This document shows positions 56,761-64,000 of a stretch of 64,000 nucleotides of DNA, in pieces. Position numbers and translations under genes: made by a program. The stretch comes from Paraburkholderia saeva (GTDB taxonomy: Bacteria; Pseudomonadota; Gammaproteobacteria; Burkholderiales; Burkholderiaceae). Location: NCBI RefSeq assembly GCF_907164555.1, contig NZ_CAJQZC010000001.1, positions 186,001 to 250,000 of the forward strand, read 5' to 3'. Below the pieces are notes generated by a model. It searched no databases and had not been told where the DNA came from. It was given only the letters and a program-made list of their open reading frames with translations. Position 1 is the first letter of the stretch. Each line of letters begins with the position of its first letter.

Positions 56761-58425
56761 TTAAAACAGCAGACGCCAAAGGCCGGCCATCAAATCGGGC
56801 TCAAAATTCAACATAGGAAACGAGTACTTCACCACTCCGCCGTATTGCTTCCTGAGGGTAAGGAACTCTTCCTCGACATCGCGCGGGCATTCGACCCTGG
56901 CTTTAAAATCGAGAAGATATCTGGTCATATTGTTATAGCTTTGATCTAAAATTACTCCATCCTCTTTGAAGCACAGGATGTAGTCGCCAAATCTCGCCGA
57001 CAGCGGCATCACTGGCTCAATTACACCTATTATATTTTCGCGCACTATCAATCTTTCCCTGTCGACCACAAGGTAGTCAACCCCAAGATTTTCGATAAAC
57101 TTGCGACCCTCATCGGCTTGCATTGCCCGATAGTATGAATAGGGTCCCGCCAGCCCCTCGGTATGAATAAACCGGTAGTTATTTCCGAGAAAAAATCCGA
57201 ACGAGCCTGCGCGGTCCCCCATTGCAAAAAATGAACCCGGTTTGATATTTCTGGTCCGCAAATAATCCACGAGCCTTACGTTCTGTCTTCCGAAGCTGTT
57301 TAAAATATGCCTGTTCTCGAAAGACTGGTATAACGATATCGACCCCCGAAAGAAAAGTTCGAAAGCGGGTTTTGACAGAAGAAAAAGCATCGCCAGTGGC
57401 AAAGCTATCCATCGTACAGAAATGATGCTTCGGCGCGCCGCGTTTGATCTTATGATGAATACGGCCTCAAGAATCAGGTAGTACGTGAGCAGCAGTTGTG
57501 GCCAGCAGTACCAGGGCCATATCGGCCACCCTGAATTGATCGTGTAATACACCATGCAAATCAGGAGCGCCATCGAAGATATTATTATCTCGTCCGCATA
57601 CTGGAAACGCTTTATTTCTTTCGTTATAAAAGTATAAAGTGCAATGCAAATCAGCGCCGGGATGAGATAGGAAATCATGGAGAAATAAAAAAGGATGACA
57701 GTAATGTTCTCTCCCCTTACATTTCCGACCGACTTCGCAAGGCCAGACACGGGGACGGGTGTGTCGAAATAATGAATATTGATCCCCATGTACAGGGCAA
57801 TTAACGGAAATATTATGAGATATTTTTTCAGCTCGATATCCCGTCTTTTCACGATATCGAGCAAATCCTTCGCAATAATCAAGGACAAGGCGTCAAGCCG
57901 CGCCATAAATATCAAGCTTCCGATAATTCCCTGCCCCCACCATTTCCGCGTCCCCAGGTAAAGAATGAGCAAACAGGGGATCATGGTGGTTTCCATGCCA
58001 TAAACCATTACAAACGGAAAGCAACTTGCACACACAACCGCTGGAAAAACTACCTTGTATCGCAATCTGGACGCGAGGCAGAACAGAAATGTGAAAAAAA
58101 ATGACAGGCTATACAGCTGTACAACCATGGATCTGCTGGACGTGCCAAAGATGAAGGCCGAGACTGACAGCAACGCGAGCCACAGAGGTTGATATCCGTT
58201 AGTCTCAAATGGTGGGAGGAATGAGCTGACGCCGTGGTCGACGAGGTTTCTCGCCACCCCGAGATAATAATATGCATCATCGGCGACGATATCGACCCAG
58301 ATAAACGGCGATTTATTTACTATCAGTAGAAGATTACCGATGAAAATCGCCAGCAAGCCAATGCCCGATGCCAGGTCGAAAAATTTTATCGATCGATCGA
58401 CATATTTTCCTGATGTCATCATCAA
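56761..58425 (-). CDS. Polytopic GT-C-like membrane glycosyltransferase, AT-rich
   Basis: 554 residues with about ten helices and a C-terminal soluble domain of about 180 residues. The first loop has DDAYYY (49-54) and NGYQPLW (76-82), a GT39/ArnT-like pattern with the catalytic-type acidic pair; METTM near 145 resembles a second loop motif. The gene is AT-rich compared with neighbours, with A/T-ending codons (Ile ATT/ATA, Lys AAA), so it was probably acquired. Start among three successive ATGs (MMMTSG), with GGGAG upstream. It lies between two inward-facing transposase remnants. Confidence 0.75.
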   Translation of the reverse strand: MMMTSGKYVDRSIKFFDLASGIGLLAIFIGNLLLIVNKSPFIWVDIVADDAYYYLGVARNLVDHGVSSFLPPFETNGYQPLWLALLSVSAFIFGTSSRSMVVQLYSLSFFFTFLFCLASRLRYKVVFPAVVCASCFPFVMVYGMETTMIPCLLILYLGTRKWWGQGIIGSLIFMARLDALSLIIAKDLLDIVKRRDIELKKYLIIFPLIALYMGINIHYFDTPVPVSGLAKSVGNVRGENITVILFYFSMISYLIPALICIALYTFITKEIKRFQYADEIIISSMALLICMVYYTINSGWPIWPWYCWPQLLLTYYLILEAVFIIRSNAARRSIISVRWIALPLAMLFLLSKPAFELFFRGSISLYQSFENRHILNSFGRQNVRLVDYLRTRNIKPGSFFAMGDRAGSFGFFLGNNYRFIHTEGLAGPYSYYRAMQADEGRKFIENLGVDYLVVDRERLIVRENIIGVIEPVMPLSARFGDYILCFKEDGVILDQSYNNMTRYLLDFKARVECPRDVEEEFLTLRKQYGGVVKYSFPMLNFEPDLMAGLWRLLF

Positions 58426-58820
58426 TCCAGCTCCCTCTGGTTACCACGCTGCCACGCTCTGGAAATTCCCGTTTCGCAACCCGTCAGTTGCAGATGGCAA
58501 GTGGAATGGGGGCGGATACGTTGAAGCAAACGCCCGGTCGTGAGATCAATCACCGCATGAGAATCTATCCCGTCGTGCAGAACGATCGGTGAGTCGCCGT
58601 TGTAACGATGGCGCCGGGGCGCGATGCAGCGTGCGAGGCGAACAATGACATGTGGGGGCCAGCACGGGCGTCGTGTCTCAATCAATAGCCCGTTCAGGGT
58701 CTGAGGCACTCGTACGGGGTGATATTGCTCACCTCGCACCTTAAAAACTGTTCGCGGTCGAACACAAGCAGGTACTGTCAGTGCCACTGGTCAAAATAGC
58801 CGTCGCCCGACATTCGCCCA
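58426..58820. other. Unassigned sequence upstream of the AT-rich GT-C gene
   Basis: About 395 bases. It includes the 5' region of the leftward GT-C gene and GC-rich sequence that runs into the transposase remnant. A 121-codon leftward frame (58422-58787) is open but shows no family features. Probably rearranged IS or flanking DNA; no promoter recognised. Confidence 0.4.
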
Positions 58821-59385
58821 TCAACGGCTGCGCCTCTTCAGAGGTGCCAGCGGTCTCTCGCTCTGTTCTCGTTCGAGGCCTGCAGTTTCGGCGGCCATCC
58901 TTCCCTCCAGTTCACGATTTTGCGGCTGTACAAATCCCGGATCATGTACAGGTGGAACCATCGACCGGTCACGGTCGCCGACAGAAAAGTCATGTCCCGG
59001 CACCCACCTGACGGGGGGCCGTCGCGACATGTGTGGCCGGTGGCCGGGTGCCCGAAGGCGTTCTGGCACGGCCACGGCGCGCCATCTGTCCATGCTCGCG
59101 CAGTACGTGGGCAAAGGTCGCCTCGCAGGCGAGACGCGCCCGTGCGCGAGCCAGTCCTGAGGAATCGATTGCCCGGCCACGCGTTGGCCATCTTCGAGGC
59201 CTGTCATTCGTCCTTGCCCTGGTCCGTGTTGAAAATCGCCCCGAGTTTTATTGAAGGAACCAGCGGTGCGGGCTGCTTCAGTCCGGCGCCTTCTCGTTGC
59301 GCCGCAGTTCGCGCCCTCTGTTGCGCCGCTGGTCCTGCTTTGTCCGCTGTGGGCTCGCCCGCTCGCGCCTGAAGGCATCAATACA
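58821..59385 (-). pseudogene. Frameshifted remnant of IS3-type transposase OrfA (end) and OrfB (middle)
   Basis: On the minus strand, successive frames give RRNRGRELRRNEKAPD and KLGAIFNTDQGKDE-stop (end of OrfA), then ATFAHVLREHGQMARRGRAR, PPATHVATAP and DMTFLSATVTGRWFHLYM-IRDLYSRKIVNW, the start of an rve (DDE) integrase core. The core then breaks off into unrelated sequence, so the second D and the E are missing. The element type matches the remnant at 56474, but it faces the opposite way. Confidence 0.78.
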
Positions 59386-59455
59386 GCTCAAATTTCCTTT
59401 TTCCTTCGTCCTGTTGTGAAAATATCTGGCCTGGCGCTATGCGTGCACCATGGGC

Positions 59456-60586
59456 CTACGCCCCAGGATTGATTCGAATTGCTCTCATTCTCGCCATCGC
59501 GTGGCCCGCCGCAATACTCGGTCGTTCGACATATTTCCACGCAAAATAGGCCACGGGAACAATACTGGCCGCGGATATTAATAGTGAAGTTCGTAACCCA
59601 TATCTGGCTAATCCGTGTACGACCGCTAAAATGGTAATGCAGTGATACAGGTAGAGGCTGTACGATATTTGACCAAAAAACAGGAATGGAGGCCAGCACA
59701 ATGCTTTCGCAGTTCGACTGGATAAAATCGCGCAGACAAGGATGCATGTTGCCCCTGCGAGCGTTGCCCAATCACCGACAAAGAAAAACAGACTTTCCGA
59801 CACCCACTCTGCAATATTATGTGAGATGAAGAAGAATACGATTCCAATGCCCGTTAGCCACCTGTGCATTCGGTCTCTTTCAAACCACACACATAGTGCG
59901 GGAAGATTCTTTGCGATGCTCGCGCCCACTACAAACATTAATTGGTAGTGTGCTGTCATCGACCAGCTTCCGAAAACACTGCTAATGCCAACATTAACCC
60001 CATGATACGACGACATCACTGCCACTGCTATAGAAATAGCCAGACTGACGCCAAGCACACGCCACGTCTTCCAATAGCTCACGGCAAATGCGATTACTGG
60101 AAGAAAGATTGAAATCCGCATTTCATAGACAAGGCTCCAGATGACTGGAATTAGCTTTCCTGTATCGAAAGGTAAAATAAATATAATGTGCCTGACGACG
60201 TCAAGGCCGCTCAGCCCGGTAGTCCATCTGGTGTTGAACCATTCCCCTGCATTATCAACTTCGCCGCCAAAACATAGAGCATATGCACTTAGAGCGACCA
60301 GAAGTGAAAATAGATAAGGAAAATAAATCCGGGTGATCCTTTTAACGAGGTAGATAGAATAGCTTCCTGAGCTTTTGGTGAGGAACTGGGGAGTAAGCAC
60401 AAATCCACTCAGCACGAAGAACAGTATGACCGCCTCGCGCCCACCCATAAACATCCGCATGGGCGTGTGACTCAGCGCCAACACACCTGGATCGAGAGTC
60501 GTGAAGTGGGAAAACACAACGGAGATCGCCGCTAGTCCGCGAAGCGAATCCAGCTGTTCAAAGTGCCCTGAGAGCTGTCTTGCCAT
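59456..60586 (-). CDS. Acyltransferase family 3 membrane protein
   Basis: 376 residues, about ten helices, family PF01757 (OafA/NodX/ExoZ-like). The N-terminal LDSLRGLAAISVVFSHF carries the conserved R-x10-H pair (Arg16, His27). FFVLSGFVLT and RITRIYFPYLFSLL follow, and FFGQISYSLYLYHC lies near the C-terminus. Such enzymes O-acetylate (or succinylate) surface polysaccharides. AT-richer than the core genome. The ATG at 60586 has GGGGGAG just upstream; 120 upstream codons are open but lack family character. Confidence 0.87.
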   Translation of the reverse strand: MARQLSGHFEQLDSLRGLAAISVVFSHFTTLDPGVLALSHTPMRMFMGGREAVILFFVLSGFVLTPQFLTKSSGSYSIYLVKRITRIYFPYLFSLLVALSAYALCFGGEVDNAGEWFNTRWTTGLSGLDVVRHIIFILPFDTGKLIPVIWSLVYEMRISIFLPVIAFAVSYWKTWRVLGVSLAISIAVAVMSSYHGVNVGISSVFGSWSMTAHYQLMFVVGASIAKNLPALCVWFERDRMHRWLTGIGIVFFFISHNIAEWVSESLFFFVGDWATLAGATCILVCAILSSRTAKALCWPPFLFFGQISYSLYLYHCITILAVVHGLARYGLRTSLLISAASIVPVAYFAWKYVERPSIAAGHAMARMRAIRINPGA

Positions 60587-60972
60587 TTCTCCCCCAACGG
60601 AAAGCGCTTTTGACGGAGATCGCGTTCGCTTTGCAAATCGTCGCGCCAGCTTCTGGTTGCTCCCGGCGAACCGGCATTCTTTAACAGGACATTGTGTCAA
60701 GCGTTGCTCAAGGGGCAAAGCGGGCCTGTCATGTGCGTTGCCACATGTCTTCATCTGAAAAAGCTGCTTACGCCCCGCCTCTCGAAGGCCACTGTTTTCA
60801 AAAAACACGAAGGTCCCTCGTCTTTTTATCTTCGCCGCAACTTGCGATCGGTGCGGTAACGCACTCATGAGAACTAGCGTCGAATGGATCGCACCGGCCC
60901 GAAAATGGCGAGTGTCTGCCTGACCCACCTTAAATCTGAAGTGCAAGCGGCTGGCGGTTCGTCGTGTGCGCC
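60587..60972. other. Unassigned sequence between the acyltransferase and the duplicated segment
   Basis: No gene is supported. It should contain the leftward acyltransferase promoter. A small hairpin (GTGCG-GTAA-CGCAC, about 60851-60864) is present. The right boundary, at 60973, is the junction with the direct repeat copy. Confidence 0.45.
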
Positions 60973-61376
60973 TGTGGGACCTGTATTCGTGGGCGTGCTA
61001 CGGAGGAAGCGTGCAGGACATCATCGACGAAGACTACCCGCGCATCCTGAATGGCCCTTACTACGTGAGAACACATATCCTGCCGCGCGATACTGGCATC
61101 TATTTCCCGCGTGGCGAATACCGTCTGACCAACAGCGAAGTACCGGAAAAGGGCAACGAGATTCCGTTCAGGATTTCATCGGGTTCGCGGTTCGAGCGTG
61201 CGACGCTGAAGAAGATCGGCATCCTGTCCAACGTTGTCGATGGACAAAGCAGTGGCATCGCGGAACTACGGCTGAAAGATTCAGACGGGCGCGAACATAG
61301 CGCGGCCGGCACGCGTGTGGTGCACGAATATGCGGGGGAGCAGCGGAAATTCGCGCGGGGCTGTCCGATTCTTTAG
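60973..61376 (+). pseudogene. 5'-truncated copy of the GT-C membrane glycosyltransferase
   Basis: Only about 135 C-terminal codons remain, corresponding to codons 457-636 of the intact gene at 54447, with a net loss of 46 codons. The whole membrane domain and catalytic loops are absent. An open frame from a GTG just upstream survives, but it has no ribosome site and would make only part of the soluble domain. Confidence 0.82.
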
Positions 61377-61452
61377 ACGGGCTGCAGTCCTGGCGGCATC
61401 GTTTTGCTGCGGGAGGCTTCCCTATCGGCGCGCGCCCTGATCGCACGTCCGG
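60973..61452 (+). repeat. Direct repeat copy B: decayed 3' copy of the GT-C gene
   Basis: Partner of 55816-56433. It keeps WDLYSWACYGGSVQDII, then ILNGPYYVR and SSGSRFERATLKKIGIL, loses the codons corresponding to about 56143-56280 in frame, and rejoins at VVHEYAGEQRKFARGCPIL before the same stop context. It continues about 75 bases past the stop. Confidence 0.88.
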
Positions 61453-61521
61453 CATCCGCGCACTGTGGCGTGGACAGGAGAGGTAACGCAAGCGCAGGCG
61501 GTGCGGGCCACCCGCCAGATA

Positions 61522-63291
61522 TCAAGGCGATACTCTTTGAAGCGTCAGGAGTTTTCTCCTGAGTGGAGGCAGCCAGCCACCGGCATCCGCACTGTCGATA
61601 ACACGATAGCCGGGCATCGGCGTGAACTGGATCATGTACTTGTTGTCGTGAACCCACCAGCTCATCGGTTGCGGCTTGGTGAAATCGATTCCCGGGTCGT
61701 ACAGAAAGTACCCGTTGAATTCGTAACCCCCGTCGATCTGTGTAACCGGAATGCCGCGCTGTAGCAGTGTGTCCGCCAGCAGCCATCTGGCCCGGTTCCA
61801 GCTCATGTAATCATGCGTGCCGCCGACCGCGTACCCGCCCATCACAATGAGCGCGAACCACGACAGCATCAGTGCCGCGCGCGGCCACAGCGAGGCCTGC
61901 CTGGAGAACGACGACATCCGCGAGCGGCCGAACGAGGGCCACGCGGCGTTACCCGACGAAGGCGCGAGCGCGACGAACGCGATCAACGGCAGGAATGCCG
62001 GCAGCATGTACCGGTCATAGAAACCGGCCATGACGCAGGGCGCCATGTAGATCGACGCTGAAAGTAGCAGAAAGGTCCTGACGCTCAGCGCGGTATCGTG
62101 CCTCCGCGCGCGCGATCGCGCGACGATCGATCGGACGATAAGTGCGATGTCGAGTAGAAGCAGCACGCCGCCGACGCAACCCAGGAATGTTGCGCAGTAC
62201 CAGAACAACGCTGGCAGCGGAGGGACGTCGTCACCGGATCTTGCGTCGAAGAACCAGATCGGGCCGAGCCCTGAATCCCGGACGGTCGTCCATGTGTTGA
62301 ACGGGAAGATGTGATGCTGGCTCACGAGCAGGGCGAACCACCCGACGCCGCACAACGCCGCTCCGATCAGAATGGCCTTGCCCCGTGAGAGGCGTGTGAA
62401 GTCGCGCACGAGACCGGGCAGCCGTAAAGCCAGGATCGGCATCAACAGCCAGCCGATCTGTCCGAGCGCGGCGCGGAACCACCATGATATTTCGGCGAGG
62501 CGATGTCCGACTGTGGCCAGCGTGATCGTTGAAGCCGGAAACAGGCGAGTCCATATCGACGTCTTGCTCAGGTACATGACTGGCATCGCGTCGCGTGCCG
62601 TAAGCCAGATGGTTAGTCCCTTCAGCAACGCGACGCCCGCGAGGACAGCGATCGCCGATAGCATGATTGCACGCCAGTCACGCCGATTCTCAAGCAGCAG
62701 TGTCAGCACCATGGCGAGTGGCAGGAAGAGACCGAGTTGCCTGATCATGATTGCCCAGCATCCGGACAGGATCGCGAGCACGAGCAAGACGGTATTGCGC
62801 GTCGAAATATAGCGGCAGAAAAACAGTGTCGAGATTGCGCTGGATGCGGTGAACGCCACGTCCGTCATGAACGTGTTGTTGAGTTCGAAGAAAATCGGAT
62901 TGAATGCCAGGATGAGCGTGGCGACGACCGTCTTGCGACGCTCGCAACCGGCCAGCTGAAGCAGTATCGCGAGGACAGCGAGCGCCAGCGCGCCGGCCAC
63001 GAGCGTCGAGGCTCTCAGCGCGTTGAAAGAAAAGCCGAACGGCAGACAAAACAATGCGCCCCACATGGTCTGGCCGAACAGCGACATCGCGGTCCACCCG
63101 AGCGGCCGGAATTCGCCGGTCTCGAGCAGATGTCGGACAGTGAGCGCGAACGACCAGTCGTCCTGCAGGGGAAAGTTGCCCAGCGGATTGGCTACTGCGA
63201 CGGCAATCGCCCAGATCAGGACGGGCAGCGCTACAGCGGCATAGTCGATCCTCGATCCGTAGAGCTGTCTCGACGCGATCAGATTTTCCAT
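61522..63291 (-). CDS. Polytopic GT-C/GT39-like membrane glycosyltransferase
   Basis: 589 residues, about eleven helices, with a C-terminal soluble segment of about 100 residues. The first loop has PLQDDWSF (acidic pair near 44-45) and the third region AFNPIFFELNNTFMTD, the pattern of PMT/ArnT-like proteins that use polyprenyl-linked sugars. High GC like the core genome, unlike its two left neighbours. The ATG at 63291 has GGAGG at a spacing of eight; a GTG three codons earlier overlaps that site. The substrate is unknown. Confidence 0.8.
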   Translation of the reverse strand: MENLIASRQLYGSRIDYAAVALPVLIWAIAVAVANPLGNFPLQDDWSFALTVRHLLETGEFRPLGWTAMSLFGQTMWGALFCLPFGFSFNALRASTLVAGALALAVLAILLQLAGCERRKTVVATLILAFNPIFFELNNTFMTDVAFTASSAISTLFFCRYISTRNTVLLVLAILSGCWAIMIRQLGLFLPLAMVLTLLLENRRDWRAIMLSAIAVLAGVALLKGLTIWLTARDAMPVMYLSKTSIWTRLFPASTITLATVGHRLAEISWWFRAALGQIGWLLMPILALRLPGLVRDFTRLSRGKAILIGAALCGVGWFALLVSQHHIFPFNTWTTVRDSGLGPIWFFDARSGDDVPPLPALFWYCATFLGCVGGVLLLLDIALIVRSIVARSRARRHDTALSVRTFLLLSASIYMAPCVMAGFYDRYMLPAFLPLIAFVALAPSSGNAAWPSFGRSRMSSFSRQASLWPRAALMLSWFALIVMGGYAVGGTHDYMSWNRARWLLADTLLQRGIPVTQIDGGYEFNGYFLYDPGIDFTKPQPMSWWVHDNKYMIQFTPMPGYRVIDSADAGGWLPPLRRKLLTLQRVSP

Positions 63292-63588
63292 GTGGCGCAC
63301 CTCCGCGGTTTCCGGCGTTCGCGACGCCTGAGGAGTCTGCTACGCGGGCCCCGTGGTCGCTGCAAACGCCGAAAACGAACGGGCATACAGCGGACGGTCG
63401 TCCGGTTTCAAGCGATACATGGTAAAGGCGGGGGAGAGACCGCTCCGTGCGTAAGCAGACATATGCAGACTGCGGCGAGAAGGGCGGCGCCGGGAGGACG
63501 GCAGCAGTGGCGGTTTCGAAGCTGCCGGTTCACGTCGGATTCGGACCTGAATCGGGAACGTGGACCGGCAGGGCAAACGCACGCGGCG
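63292..63588. other. Intergenic region between the GT-C gene and cyoD
   Basis: Nearly 300 bases. A leftward 80-codon frame (63340-63582) is open but Arg/Ser/Pro-rich, without a ribosome site or family. Probably holds the end of the cyo transcript and the promoter of the downstream leftward gene; no clear terminator seen. Confidence 0.45.
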
Positions 63589-63921
63589 TTACCGGGACAT
63601 CATGTTCATGCTGACGTTGTGCATCACCCACACCGTGCCGCCGATCAGGATGATCGACGCTACCGCGGTGTAGCAGAGTGCCATCACGTTCCAGCGCTGA
63701 CCCGACGACGTGTTCAGGTGCAGGAAGAACACCAGATGAACGACGATCTGCGCGAAGGCGAGCACAGCCAGCGCAATCATCGCCGACTGCGGCGGCAATG
63801 CGCCCCGCATGACCAGCCCGAACGATCCTGCCGTCAGCAGCACAGCGAGTACGAAGCCGGCGAGATAGCCGGAAAGGCTGCCGTGTGCCTCTTCTTCATG
63901 CAGCGATTGCGTATGAGCCAT
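63589..63921 (-). CDS. cyoD: Cytochrome bo3 ubiquinol oxidase subunit IV CyoD
   Basis: Small three-helix subunit of the proton-pumping quinol oxidase. 110 residues: a polar N-terminus, then helices at about 17-38, 45-67 (FAQIVVHLVFFLHLNTSSG is the family signature) and 79-101. The ATG directly follows the cyoC stop (TAA-ATG), so the two are coupled. Confidence 0.95.
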   Translation of the reverse strand: MAHTQSLHEEEAHGSLSGYLAGFVLAVLLTAGSFGLVMRGALPPQSAMIALAVLAFAQIVVHLVFFLHLNTSSGQRWNVMALCYTAVASIILIGGTVWVMHNVSMNMMSR

Positions 63922-64000
63922 TTAGAGCACGCTCCCAAGATAGACGAACGAAAACACGCAGATCCACACGATGTCGAGAAAGTGCCAGAAGAGGCTCAGG
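63922..64000 (-). CDS. cyoC: Cytochrome bo3 ubiquinol oxidase subunit III CyoC, C-terminal end
   Basis: The last 25 codons before the window edge. The ending SLFWHFLDIVWICVFSFVYL is the last helix of haem-copper oxidase subunit III (LFWHFxDIVW). The stop TAA immediately precedes the cyoD ATG. The rest of the gene, and presumably cyoB and cyoA, lie beyond 64000. Confidence 0.93.
   Translation of the reverse strand, partial: LSLFWHFLDIVWICVFSFVYLGSVL

Noticed and set aside
63340..63582. 80-codon leftward frame before cyoD
   Set aside because: No ribosome site, basic low-complexity start and no recognisable family.
1..64000. tRNA, rRNA, CRISPR arrays, prophage or an integrase with attachment sites
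   Set aside because: None was recognised on reading both strands; the glycan region shows IS remnants only.

Overview
The window is high-GC chromosomal DNA from a betaproteobacterium of the Burkholderiaceae, most likely Paraburkholderia or a close relative. The evidence is the gene content and order (ubiA/proC/yggS/glc; hrcA-hemH-hslR-grpE-trx-dnaK-dnaJ-pabBC; panB-dgk-folK-pcnB-hda-perM/purM; miaA-mutL) and the strong GC3 bias, which produces long antisense shadow frames. No tRNA, rRNA, CRISPR array or intact insertion sequence was seen.

Layout. 1-2966: the end of a Dps-type gene, ubiA, and convergent proC and yggS. 3058-8503: a leftward glycolate/D-lactate oxidation cluster (glcF, glcE, glcD and a second FAD-linked oxidase). 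8775-11398: a PduO-type adenosyltransferase, a patatin-like lipase and acetoacetate decarboxylase. 11775-13228: aroG, preceded by what reads as a complete ribosome-mediated attenuator: a promoter, a 23-residue leader peptide with eight consecutive aromatic codons, and mutually exclusive hairpins. 13229-25979: tldD, a Nit-type amidase, the very large YhdP, then glnE, recN and nadK. 26284-36068: the heat-shock and haem block, with a near-perfect sigma-32 promoter before grpE and a weaker one before dnaK, ending in a fused pabB-pabC gene. 36366-46909: housekeeping genes (panB, dgk, folK, pcnB, an HAD phosphatase, hda, perM, purM, miaA, mutL). 47073-48716: dedA and a small mechanosensitive channel.

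49343-63291 is accessory and glycan-related. Seven closely packed rightward genes (49343-56357) encode a GtrB-topology glycosyltransferase, an FAD oxidoreductase, an NAD(P)-binding sugar reductase/epimerase-like protein, a xylose-isomerase-like TIM barrel, a four-helix SMR/ArnE-like membrane protein, a second family 2 glycosyltransferase and a GT-C-like membrane protein. Together they look like a route that makes an unusual sugar, loads it on a polyprenyl carrier, flips it and transfers it. Downstream is a scarred region. The 3' end of the GT-C gene is repeated in decayed form about 5.2 kb away (55816-56433 and 60973-61452). Between the copies lie two inward-facing IS3-type transposase remnants, an AT-richer GT-C gene and an acyltransferase-3 gene. 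A third GT-C-like gene follows. The window ends in the cytochrome bo oxidase operon (cyoD and the 3' end of cyoC).

The two most interesting signals are the aroG attenuator with its aromatic leader peptide, and the glycan-modification operon with its duplicated, IS-scarred flank. Start codons were moved inward from the longest open frame where a family start or Shine-Dalgarno sequence supported it. All functional calls come from reading motifs, without database searches.
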